Positions 36,611-45,104 of a DNA stretch of 64,000 nt are shown one piece after another. The position numbers and the translations under genes were made by a program. Origin of the DNA: Sphingomonas sp. Y38-1Y (GTDB lineage Bacteria; Pseudomonadota; Alphaproteobacteria; Sphingomonadales; Sphingomonadaceae); assembly GCF_032391395.1 (NCBI RefSeq), contig NZ_CP135916.1, positions 1,984,001 to 2,048,000 of the forward strand, in the 5' to 3' direction. The notes under the pieces were generated by a model. That model did no database searches. It saw only the letters and a program-made list of their open reading frames with translations, and was not told the origin of the DNA. Every line of letters starts with the position of its first letter. The stretch's first letter is position 1.

Positions 36611-37789
36611 CTAGGCGCGCTTCTTGGACAGCGTCCGCATCGCCTCGTCGATGCCGCCGAGCGTCAGCGGGTACATCCGGTCGCCCAGCGCGCGGCGGAT
36701 CAGACCGATCGACTGGGTGTGGCCCCAATAGGCTTCCGGCACCGGGTTGAGCCATGCGGCCGAGACCCAGGTCTCGGTCATGCGCTGGAGCCAGACGAGC
36801 CCCGCTTCCTCGTTGAAATGCTCAACCGATCCGCCGGGCTGGGACAGCTCGTACGGGCTCATCGACGCGTCGCCGACGAAGATCAGGCGATAGTCGGGGC
36901 CAAAGCGGTTGAGGATCTCGCGCGTCGGCGTGCGCTCGGCGTGGCGGCGGCGATTGTCCTTCCACACGCCCTCGTACACGCAATTGTGGAAGTAGAAGAA
37001 TTCGAGATGCCGGAACTCCGCGGTGGCGGCGGAGAACAGCTCCTCGACCAGGCGGATGAACGGGTCCATCGACCCGCCGACGTCGAGGAAGAGGAGCAGC
37101 TTGACCGCATTGTGTCGCTCCGGCCGCATCCGGACGTCGAGCCAGCCCTGGCGTGCGGTGCCGGCGATCGTGGCGTCTAGGTCGAGCTCGTCGGCTGCCC
37201 CCTCGCGCGCGAAGCGGCGCAGGCGGCGGAGCGCCAGCTTGATGTTGCGCGTGCCGAGCTCACGCGTGTTGTCGAGATTGACGAACTCGCGCTTGTCCCA
37301 GACCTTGATCGCGCGGCCCTGACGACCCTCGCCGCCGATCCGCACGCCCTCCGGGTTATAGCCGCCATTGCCGAAGGGGCTGGTGCCGCCGATGCCGATC
37401 CACTTGCTGCCGCCCTGGTGCCGGCCCTCCTGCTCCTCCAATCGCTGGCGCAGCGTGTCCATGATCTCGTCCCAGGAGCCGAGCGCCTGAACGCGCGCCA
37501 TCTCCTCGGGCGAAAGATACTTCTCGGCGACGGCGCGCAGCCATTCCTCGGGGATGGCCTTGCGCTCGTCGGCGGGGGCGGACAGACCGCGGAAGACATG
37601 GGCAAAGACGCGATCGAAACGGTCGACCAGCCCCTCGTCCTTCACGAACACGGCGCGGGCGAGATAGTAGAATTGCTCGGAATCGCGGTCGATCACCTCG
37701 GCATCGAGCGCCTCGAGCAGCAGGAGATGCTCCTTGAGGCTGGCGGGGATGCCCGCGGCGCGGAGCGCCTCGACGAAGCCGATGAACAT
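36611..37789 (-). CDS. VWA domain protein, CoxE-like
   Basis: A 392-residue cytosolic protein of the CoxE-like group. The N-terminal half is helical (MFIGFVEALRAAGIPASLKE). The C-terminal half is a von Willebrand A domain in which the usual MIDAS DxSxS appears as FLDVGGSMDPF. The Asp and the distal SM are kept, but one Ser of the motif is replaced by Gly. Such proteins usually work with a MoxR AAA+ ATPase to insert metals or remodel complexes. The matching MoxR gene lies at 39906-40745, with two unrelated genes in between. Confidence 0.88.
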   Translation of the reverse strand: MFIGFVEALRAAGIPASLKEHLLLLEALDAEVIDRDSEQFYYLARAVFVKDEGLVDRFDRVFAHVFRGLSAPADERKAIPEEWLRAVAEKYLSPEEMARVQALGSWDEIMDTLRQRLEEQEGRHQGGSKWIGIGGTSPFGNGGYNPEGVRIGGEGRQGRAIKVWDKREFVNLDNTRELGTRNIKLALRRLRRFAREGAADELDLDATIAGTARQGWLDVRMRPERHNAVKLLLFLDVGGSMDPFIRLVEELFSAATAEFRHLEFFYFHNCVYEGVWKDNRRRHAERTPTREILNRFGPDYRLIFVGDASMSPYELSQPGGSVEHFNEEAGLVWLQRMTETWVSAAWLNPVPEAYWGHTQSIGLIRRALGDRMYPLTLGGIDEAMRTLSKKRA

Positions 37790-37810
37790 GGCCGCGGGTG
37801 TGGCGAAGGC

Positions 37811-39136
37811 TCAGCGTGCGCGCAAGTAGAGGCGCCAGTGATTGCCGGACAGGCCGGTGGTGTCGGCGCCGGCGACCATGCGATAGTCGCCGCCGCACCG
37901 CGCCGGTCGGTCGGGGAAAGGCGCCGATCCGTCACGCGCGACGAAGAGGAAATCGGCGGCGGGGCAAAGCGATTCGATGAGCCGCGCGGGATAGCGGGCC
38001 TGGGCAGCGGCGACGTCGATCACCGCGGCGTCGCGCTCGGCCTCGACGGCGTAGGTCCCGCCTTGCGGATGCGTCTGCTTCATCGCCCGGATCGCGGCGG
38101 CGGGGTTGCCGCGCTGGTTGCGGATCAGGTCCAGGTCGCCGAGCACGCTGCCCGCCAGCACGACGATCGCGATCGGCAGCGCGGCGGCGCGGGGCGCGTC
38201 GGCGATGGCGAGGAGCAGGACGGCGGCAGCGATCAGGTAATAGCGCGCCAGGCCGCTGTTGCCGACGCCGAGCATGGCAACGGCGAGCGGGAAGGCGATG
38301 ACGGCCAGCGCGATCAGGACGGCACGATGGTCGGCGGCGCGGGCGATGACGAGCGCGAAGATGCCGATGGCGGTCACGATCGGCAGCAGCGGCTTGGGCA
38401 GCCAGCCGATCGCCAGCGTGTAGCGGACGAGCTCGCCCAGCGCGTCGAACCACGCGTCGACGGTAAAGGGCGAATAGCTCCCGATCGTCATCCCACCGGC
38501 CAGCGTCGCCGCCGCGGCCGCGCCGGCCGCGAGCAGGCCGGGGCCGAGTAGCCGAAACGTTGCAGCCGGCGATCGGCGCGCCCACAGCACCCAGCCGAGT
38601 AGTGCCGGCAGTGCGAACAGCATCGTCAGCTGCGCGAGCGTGCCGATGCCGAACGCCAGCGCGATGCCGATCGTCGGTACAGGCCGCGACGGCGCGTCGA
38701 GGCTGCGCCCGATCATCAGGATCGCGGAGAGCAGGGCCAGCAGCATCGGCGCATAGCCGCGCGCTTCCGAGCCATAGGTGATGAGGATCGGCGACAGCGC
38801 GAACAGCCACGCGGCAAGCGCGGCGCCGAGCGGGCTGCGCCGCGCCGCGATCGCCGCGGCGACCGGGACGGCGGCGGTCCCACTCACGATCGACAGCGCG
38901 CGCATCGCGAGCGGCGACGCTGGCCAGCCGACGAGCTGGATCCACCAGCTGTTCAGGACGTGGTTGTTGTCGTGGCCGATCCGCAGCACGCCGATCGCCG
39001 TGCCCGCGTCGCGCGCGAACACCGCCGACCACGCCTCGTCCAGCCAGAGCCCGCCCTGCGCCGCGCCGATCCGCACGCCGAGCGCTGCCAGCGCCGCGGC
39101 AAGGATCGCGATCTGCGTGGAGCGGGGCAGGGCCAT
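37811..39136 (-). CDS. Polytopic membrane glycosyltransferase (GT39-like)
   Basis: A 441-residue membrane protein with about 10 hydrophobic segments. After the first helix, GGLWLDEAWSAVFARDAG carries the Asp-Glu pair of GT-C enzymes; YGSEARGYAPMLLALL is also typical. A ~90-residue soluble C-terminal part follows the last helix. It starts at ATG 39136, 22 bases before the VWA start in transcription order. Substrate unknown; it probably adds a sugar from a polyprenyl carrier on the periplasmic side. Confidence 0.8.
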   Translation of the reverse strand: MALPRSTQIAILAAALAALGVRIGAAQGGLWLDEAWSAVFARDAGTAIGVLRIGHDNNHVLNSWWIQLVGWPASPLAMRALSIVSGTAAVPVAAAIAARRSPLGAALAAWLFALSPILITYGSEARGYAPMLLALLSAILMIGRSLDAPSRPVPTIGIALAFGIGTLAQLTMLFALPALLGWVLWARRSPAATFRLLGPGLLAAGAAAAATLAGGMTIGSYSPFTVDAWFDALGELVRYTLAIGWLPKPLLPIVTAIGIFALVIARAADHRAVLIALAVIAFPLAVAMLGVGNSGLARYYLIAAAVLLLAIADAPRAAALPIAIVVLAGSVLGDLDLIRNQRGNPAAAIRAMKQTHPQGGTYAVEAERDAAVIDVAAAQARYPARLIESLCPAADFLFVARDGSAPFPDRPARCGGDYRMVAGADTTGLSGNHWRLYLRAR

Positions 39137-39161
39137 CGCGCGTACGTGTGCGCCAACGATG

Positions 39162-39177
39162 GTTAAGTCCGCGTTAG
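39162..39177 (-). promoter_or_regulatory. Possible CtrA-type site upstream of the glycosyltransferase
   Basis: Minus strand CTAACGCGGACTTAAC fits TTAA-N7-TTAAC with one mismatch, 26 bases upstream of the glycosyltransferase start. A very similar motif lies upstream of the CHAP gene at 39824-39839. CtrA is the alphaproteobacterial cell-cycle regulator. The match is suggestive only. Confidence 0.35.
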
Positions 39178-39201
39178 TTCGCGGTCCTCACGATCGGGAG
39201 G

Positions 39202-39753
39202 TCATCGCGCATAGGCGTCGATCAGCGAGCCGACATAATCGGGCGCCGAGCTGCTCAGTTCGGGCATCGCCCGCGTGCCGCCGCCCGTTGCGGGATAGAT
39301 GAAGCCGTAGGTGGCATAGGTGCTGCCGCCCAGCCCGCCATTGTCGCGGTACCAGACGCGAACCTTGCTCCAGTCGCCCCGGTCGGACACGTCGAACAGC
39401 GTCACGTCCTGCTCGGCGCGCCCACGCTTGCCGCCGAAGCGCGACCAGTTCGCGTGGGTGAGCATGAGGACGCGGTCCTCGACGATGCGGCTGACGACCG
39501 CGACATGGCCCAAGCGCAGCTGATCGGTCTGCGCGAAGACCAGGACCGAGCCCACCTTGGGCTTGCGGCCGCGATCATAGCGACCCTTGGCCTGGTCCCA
39601 CCAGGTCCAGGCATCGCCCCAAATCTGGATGCCGGAAACCGAGCGCGCGAACGGCACGCACTGGCCATTATATTGTTCGATGATGTTCGCCTTGGACTGA
39701 ACCGCAGCAAACATCGCCGCCAGAACACAGACGACAAACGCGAGGATACGCAT
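39202..39753 (-). CDS. CHAP domain peptidoglycan amidase, exported
   Basis: A 183-residue protein with signal peptide (ILAFVVCVLAAMFAAVQSKA). The CHAP catalytic Cys is C32 in GQCVPFAR and the His is H83 in LGHVAVV. Such enzymes cleave peptidoglycan peptides or glutathionylspermidine-like amides in the periplasm. It follows a 152-base gap after MoxR on the same strand and carries a CtrA-like motif upstream. Confidence 0.88.
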   Translation of the reverse strand: MRILAFVVCVLAAMFAAVQSKANIIEQYNGQCVPFARSVSGIQIWGDAWTWWDQAKGRYDRGRKPKVGSVLVFAQTDQLRLGHVAVVSRIVEDRVLMLTHANWSRFGGKRGRAEQDVTLFDVSDRGDWSKVRVWYRDNGGLGGSTYATYGFIYPATGGGTRAMPELSSSAPDYVGSLIDAYAR

Positions 39754-39823
39754 CGCTATCAGGCCCCCAACACCACAACATGCAGTTTACGCAAGCGCCG
39801 TGGCGGATTAGTTGAGGGCGTCG

Positions 39824-39839
39824 GTTAAAGCCGCGTAAA
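39824..39839 (-). promoter_or_regulatory. Possible CtrA-type site upstream of the CHAP amidase
   Basis: Minus strand TTTACGCGGCTTTAAC fits TTAA-N7-TTAAC with one mismatch, about 70 bases upstream of the CHAP start. An 8-base inverted repeat (GTTTACGC/GCGTAAAC at 39785-39792 and 39833-39840) overlaps it. Resemblance to the site at 39162 makes shared control plausible. Confidence 0.35.
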
Positions 39840-39905
39840 CGTTGCTCGGCTTCTTTTTCTCTGCTGTTAGGGAACTTTGGCGGCGTTCGTGCAACCCCGC
39901 AGAAT

Positions 39906-40745
<840 letters not shown>

Positions 40746-40813
40746 CGCCATCCTTTCGCGCCTTGTGCGCTCAGCGATTATGGCGGCGACGGGGTGCCCG
40801 CAAGCGCTTCCGT

Positions 40814-41476
40814 TCAGGCGTTGCGGGCGCTCGCGCGAGCCTCGAGCAGGTCCCACAGGCCGCGCTGCTGCGCGAGGAATTGCTGCGCGCCGAACAGCGC
40901 GGCGCGCTCGGCGCCCGGTGTGACGGTCACGCTGTCGAGCGCGGTGACGGTGGCGATCGGGTCGGGTAGCTGGTCGGGGGCAGGGTCGAGCCCGAGCCGC
41001 TCGGCCGCGCGATCAAGAAAGGCACGCACGGCGATCCAGTCGATCAGCATCGCCGCGGCGGCGCCGATCGCGCAGCCGACACGATCCGATTGCACCAGCG
41101 TGTCGAGCGCGTGACGCTGTGCCGACACCGCGGCCTCGCTCTCGGCTTGGCCCGGCGTGCTCGGCAGCGGCCCGGCGGCGGAAACGAGCGCGGCGATGCG
41201 GTCACGCTCCTCGGCGAAGCCGTTGGCGGCAAGCTCCAGCCAGGGGATGACCGGATCGGGCTGACCATGGGACAACGCATGGTCGAACACCCCCGGGAAC
41301 CGGCCGTGGAGCATGCAGACGATATGCAGCGCATCCGACAGGTCGCGCATCGGCGCGGCGGGGCTCAGCAGCGAACGGGCGTGCGGATGCGTCGCGGTAC
41401 CGTCGGCGCCCACCAGCGCCGAAACGGCGCCCGCCGCCCCGCCCGATCCGATCGCGCGTATCGTGTTTGCCGACAT
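40814..41476 (-). CDS. Conserved protein of unknown function
   Basis: A 220-residue, mostly helical cytosolic protein starting at ATG 41476 (MSANTIRAIGSGGAAG). Notable stretches are ALHIVCMLHGRFPGVFDHA, RDRIAALVSAAGPLPSTPGQ and AIGAAAAMLIDWIAVRAFLD. A Cys and several His could bind metal, but no motif is certain. I do not recognise the family with confidence. It lies 68 bases upstream of MoxR on the same strand. Confidence 0.7.
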   Translation of the reverse strand: MSANTIRAIGSGGAAGAVSALVGADGTATHPHARSLLSPAAPMRDLSDALHIVCMLHGRFPGVFDHALSHGQPDPVIPWLELAANGFAEERDRIAALVSAAGPLPSTPGQAESEAAVSAQRHALDTLVQSDRVGCAIGAAAAMLIDWIAVRAFLDRAAERLGLDPAPDQLPDPIATVTALDSVTVTPGAERAALFGAQQFLAQQRGLWDLLEARASARNA

Positions 41477-41541
41477 TGATTCCCCTTCTTGTCGATTGTC
41501 GCCGCCGGCACCCGGCACCGCATCACGCCTACGCCGCAACC

Positions 41542-42483
41542 CTATACCGAGAGACGTAAAGACGTGGTTGAGAAGGTATTTACGATGCATTGGGTCCGGG
41601 AACGATCGGCTCGGCGCGGATCATGACGATGATCCGCTCGACGCCGCTGCGCGATCGTTCGGCCGTCATTGCCAGGCGAATGACGCGCTGCCCGCCCTCT
41701 CGAAGCTGGAGCGGCGGCCAGTGTGCGCGGCGCGCCGTCGGCGATCACGCCCTCGATCGCCTCGCCAGCGATCGGGCGCGCGGCGGTGCCGAGCAGCGTG
41801 ACGAAGCGCACCGCCTGAAGCATGGTGCGTTCGATGCCGGTGATCCGGGCAAGCGACGCACTCGCCGCCTCGACATAGCCGCGCAGGTTGAGGCGTGCCC
41901 AGGCGACGTCGCCCAACCGATCGATCGCTTCCTCGAACGCGGCGAGGCGTGTCGCCAGCGCCTCGCCCTCGTCATCGGCGCTGACATCGTCGGCGACGAT
42001 CAGCGCGCCGTCGACATAAGGGACGATCACCACGCGGTAGCGCCGCTCGCGCACCGCGATCTCGGCCTGCTCGGGTGCGCCGGTCCGCCGCGTCCGTTCG
42101 GCGAGGTCGAGAAGATAGCGCGCCACTGCCTCGTTGAAGGGGCGCGACAACGGATGGCCGACGCCCGCCAGGTTGGCGCCGAAGGCGATGCGCGCCGCGC
42201 GATTGAGCTGCTCGATCCGGCCGCCGGCATCGACGACGAGCACGAGCTCGCGCATCGCATCGAGCAGCAGCGCGGCCAGCGAGGTGTCTGCCGCCGCCTC
42301 ATGCGGGGCACACAGCCTGCGCATCAGGTCGAGCGAGGTGAGGACGAGGCTCGGCCGGCCGCGTCGCAGCACGAACACGGGCTGCTGGAGCGCGCGCTCC
42401 TGCCACAGTCCGAACTGGCGGACGAGCTCGGAGGCGGTGACGCACGCTTCGGGGCCGACGGCCAGACGATCGACTTCGCTCAT
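41542..42483 (-). pseudogene. PAS domain protein with probable frameshift near its 3' end
   Basis: The frame from ATG 42483 encodes about 255 convincing residues. The N-terminal segment TASELVRQFGLWQERALQQP then VFVLRRGRPSLVLTS resembles an antitoxin-like DNA-binding start. PAS-type sequence (MRELVLVVDAGGRIEQLNRA) and a second PAS-like domain follow. After about base 41710 the frame becomes Arg-rich nonsense and stops at 41542. One base over, the sequence reads LREGGQRVIRLAMTAERSRS and VERIIVMIRAEPIVP and stops at 41580, which looks like real protein. One extra base near 41708-41720 explains this; the restored protein would be 300 residues. Sequencing error and real mutation are both possible. 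Confidence 0.75.
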
Positions 42484-42622
42484 CTCGGCGGTGCTGCCGC
42501 AAAGATGCGGGCTCCGGAACGGGTTGGATCCGGACCGGATCGAATCCTGTGCGGCTGGCGCTGTCTCTCACCGGAACGGATGCGATCGGTAGCAGGATAA
42601 CGAATCGACGAGCGACCGACCC

Positions 42623-42640
42623 ATGTCATAAATCGGTCAT
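42623..42640 (+). promoter_or_regulatory. Pho-box-like PhoB binding site upstream of the phosphate transporter
   Basis: ATGTCATAAATCGGTCAT has two TGTCAT/GGTCAT half-sites spaced by five bases and matches the Pho-box pattern TGTCATAAATCTGTCA closely. It lies 23 bases before the transporter start, so it would overlap the promoter or leader. This predicts control by phosphate limitation through PhoB, as activation or repression depending on the promoter position, which I cannot fix. Confidence 0.6.
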
Positions 42641-42663
42641 ATCGGTGGGACAGGGCGCCGGAC

Positions 42664-44316
42664 ATGGCTACCGCCGCACTTGATCCTGCCGATCCGCTCA
42701 GTCCCGTCGGTGGAGGTCCCGATCTGGGCCGAAGCCACCATCCGATCGCTCGCATCCTGTTCCTGCTGCTGCTTGCCGGCGGGTTCGTCTACGCGTGCGC
42801 GAGTGTCCTGATCGACACGCAGGAGGTCGGTGAGGCGCTGGCGCTGGGCGTGTTCGCGTTCCTGGCGCTCGCGCTGGTGATCGCGCTCGGCTTCGAGTTC
42901 GTGAACGGGTTCCACGACACCGCCAATGCGGTGGCGACGGTGATCTACACCAACTCGATGCCCGCGCATTTCGCCGTGGTGTGGTCGGGCTTCTTCAACT
43001 TCCTGGGCGTGATGCTGTCGTCGGGCGCGGTCGCCTATGCGATCATCACGCTGCTGCCGGTCGAGCTGATCCTCAACGTCGGGTCGAACGCCGGCTATGC
43101 GATGATCTTCGCGCTGCTGCTCGCGGCAGTGCTGTGGAACCTCGCCACCTGGTATGTGGGCCTTCCCAACTCGTCGAGCCACACGCTGATCGGTTCGGTG
43201 CTGGGCGTCGGCGTGGCCAATCAGCTGATGGCATCGGGATCGATGGCGGGGACCGCCGGCGTCGACTGGAGCCAGGCGCAAAAGGTGCTGACCGGCCTTG
43301 CGATGGCGCCGGCGATCGGCTTCGTCGCGGCGTTCCTGCTGCTGTTCGTGATGCGGCGGATGCTGCGCAATCCGACGCTCTATTCGCCGCCCGCGCGTAG
43401 CGCGCCGCCGCCAAAGGGCATTCGCGCGCTCCTCATCTTCACCTGCACCGCGGTGTCGTTCAGCCACGGCTCGAACGACGGGCAGAAGGGGATGGGGCTC
43501 ATCATGCTCATCCTGATCGGCTGCGCGCCCACCGCCTATGCGCTCAATCGCACCATGCCCGAGAGCGCGACGCCCGCCTTCATCCAGTCGGCCGAGCGCG
43601 CGTCGACGGTGCTCGCGGCCAAGGGCGGCTCGACGCCGCTGCCGGTCGAGAATGCGCGCAACATCCTGACCGGTGCGCTCCAGGCGCGCCGCGCGAATTC
43701 GCCGGACGCCTATGCCGCGATCGCGACGCTGTCGCGCGACGTGTCGTCGCGAGTCGGCGAATATGGTGCGCTGAGCAAGGTGCCCGCCGCGGCGACGCCG
43801 AACCTGCGCGCCGACATGTATCTCGTCCTCGACTCGACCAAGCTGGTGCTCAAGGACAAGTCCGCCGAAGCGCGCTTCACCGCGGCGGAGACCGCCGCGC
43901 TCGACGGCTATGCCAAGCAGCTCGAGCAGGGCACGCGCTACATCCCGCTCTGGGTCAAGATCGCCGTCGCGCTGGCGCTGGGCCTGGGCACGATGGTCGG
44001 CTGGCGCCGGATCGTCGTCACCGTGGGCGAGAAGATCGGCAAGCAGCACCTGACCTATGGCATGGGTGCCTCGGCCGAGCTGGTCGCGGCCTGCACCATC
44101 CTCGCTGCCGATCGCTTCGGCCTGCCGGTCTCGACGACGCATATCCTGTCGTCGGGCGTGGCGGGTGCCGCGGTCGCCAACGGACAGGGGCTTCAGGCCA
44201 AGACGATCCGCAACATGGCGCTCGCCTGGTGCCTGACGCTCCCGGTCGCGATGGCGCTGTCGGGCGGGCTCTACTGGCTCTTGCTGACGATCGTGCGGGC
44301 GACGGGCAACGCCTGA
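42664..44316 (+). CDS. pit: Inorganic phosphate transporter, PiT family
   Basis: A 550-residue inner-membrane Pi:cation symporter. The two inverted PiT signature sequences are GFHDTANAVATVIYTNSMPA in the N-half and FSHGSNDGQKGMGLI in the C-half. GLPNSSSHTLIGSVLG and GLPVSTTHILSSGVAG are the repeated SSxH/STTH motifs. A ~150-residue hydrophilic loop (residues ~290-430) separates the halves. It starts at ATG 42664. Its 3' end overlaps the convergent small membrane-protein gene by 46 bases. Confidence 0.95.
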   Translation: MATAALDPADPLSPVGGGPDLGRSHHPIARILFLLLLAGGFVYACASVLIDTQEVGEALALGVFAFLALALVIALGFEFVNGFHDTANAVATVIYTNSMPAHFAVVWSGFFNFLGVMLSSGAVAYAIITLLPVELILNVGSNAGYAMIFALLLAAVLWNLATWYVGLPNSSSHTLIGSVLGVGVANQLMASGSMAGTAGVDWSQAQKVLTGLAMAPAIGFVAAFLLLFVMRRMLRNPTLYSPPARSAPPPKGIRALLIFTCTAVSFSHGSNDGQKGMGLIMLILIGCAPTAYALNRTMPESATPAFIQSAERASTVLAAKGGSTPLPVENARNILTGALQARRANSPDAYAAIATLSRDVSSRVGEYGALSKVPAAATPNLRADMYLVLDSTKLVLKDKSAEARFTAAETAALDGYAKQLEQGTRYIPLWVKIAVALALGLGTMVGWRRIVVTVGEKIGKQHLTYGMGASAELVAACTILAADRFGLPVSTTHILSSGVAGAAVANGQGLQAKTIRNMALAWCLTLPVAMALSGGLYWLLLTIVRATGNA

Positions 44317-44495
44317 TCGACGACAGTCAGCTTCGGGCCGGCGTTGCTGCGCGCGGCGTCGACCATCGCGGTGATCTCGCGCTTCACGCTGTCCATACGG
44401 TCGGGCGTGGGATCCGCCCAGGCGGTGAGGAGGCCGGCTAGCGTCGCGGCGGCGACGGCAAGCGCCAGGCGTCCGGTGCGGCGGTTCTCGCGCAT
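44271..44495 (-). CDS. Small single-span membrane or exported protein
   Basis: A 74-residue protein with one hydrophobic segment (RLALAVAAATLAGLLTAWA) near the N-terminus and a charged, helical tail (MDSVKREITAMVDAARSN). A strong GGGAGAGAAG ribosome binding site precedes ATG 44495. The last 15 codons overlap the end of pit on the opposite strand. No family recognised. It may be an exported or membrane-anchored accessory of unknown role. Confidence 0.6.
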   Translation of the reverse strand: MRENRRTGRLALAVAAATLAGLLTAWADPTPDRMDSVKREITAMVDAARSNAGPKLTVVDQALPVARTIVSKSQ

Positions 44496-44564
44496 CTTCT
44501 CTCTCCCTTACGCTGTCGTGGCGCCGGGCTAGAGCGGCTTTCCTGAGCCGTGGCTGAACGTGGA

Positions 44565-45104
44565 TCAGCCCTCGGCGCGAAGCAGGGTCAGCCGTGCCTT
44601 GCCGTGGTTGCGCGAGGTATCGACCGCAAAGCCCTTCACCTCGACCACCTCGTCCTTCGCGGTCTCAATGCTCACCCAGGTCGCCGGCCCCGCCCAGCCG
44701 AGCCGTGCCAGCCGGTCGAGCGCGACCATGCCGGCGCCGGTTCCATAGGGCGGATCCATCAGGATGACGTCGAGCGGCGTCGTCACCGGGCCGAGCGCCA
44801 GCACCGATTGCGCGCGCACGTCGAGCTTGCGGCCGAGCTTGGCGCCATTGGTCTTGAGCGCGTCGAGCGCAGCGCGATCCTGCTCGACGAACACGCAGCT
44901 TGCCGCGCCGCGCGAAAGTGCTTCGAGTCCCAATGCGCCCGAGCCGGCGAACAGGTCGGCGACCGCCAGCCCCTCGAAACTGCCGACCCGGCTGAGCAGC
45001 ATGGAGAACAGCGCCTCGCGAACGCGATCGGCAGTGGGGCGGGTGGCTTCACCCTTGGGCGCGACCAGCGGGCGGCCGCGATCGGTGCCGGCGATGATCC
45101 GCAT
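44565..45104 (-). CDS. rsmD: 16S rRNA (guanine(966)-N(2))-methyltransferase RsmD
   Basis: A 179-residue Rossmann methyltransferase that methylates G966 of 16S rRNA. MRIIAGTDRGRPLVAPKG and RPTADRVREALFSML are the family N-terminus, VADLFAGSGALGLEALSRG is SAM motif I, and the catalytic LMDPPYGTG (DPPY) follows. Normal length. The start ATG 45104 shares a base with the stop of the pseudouridine synthase gene (TGATG), so they are coupled; this pairing is common. Confidence 0.95.
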   Translation of the reverse strand: MRIIAGTDRGRPLVAPKGEATRPTADRVREALFSMLLSRVGSFEGLAVADLFAGSGALGLEALSRGAASCVFVEQDRAALDALKTNGAKLGRKLDVRAQSVLALGPVTTPLDVILMDPPYGTGAGMVALDRLARLGWAGPATWVSIETAKDEVVEVKGFAVDTSRNHGKARLTLLRAEG

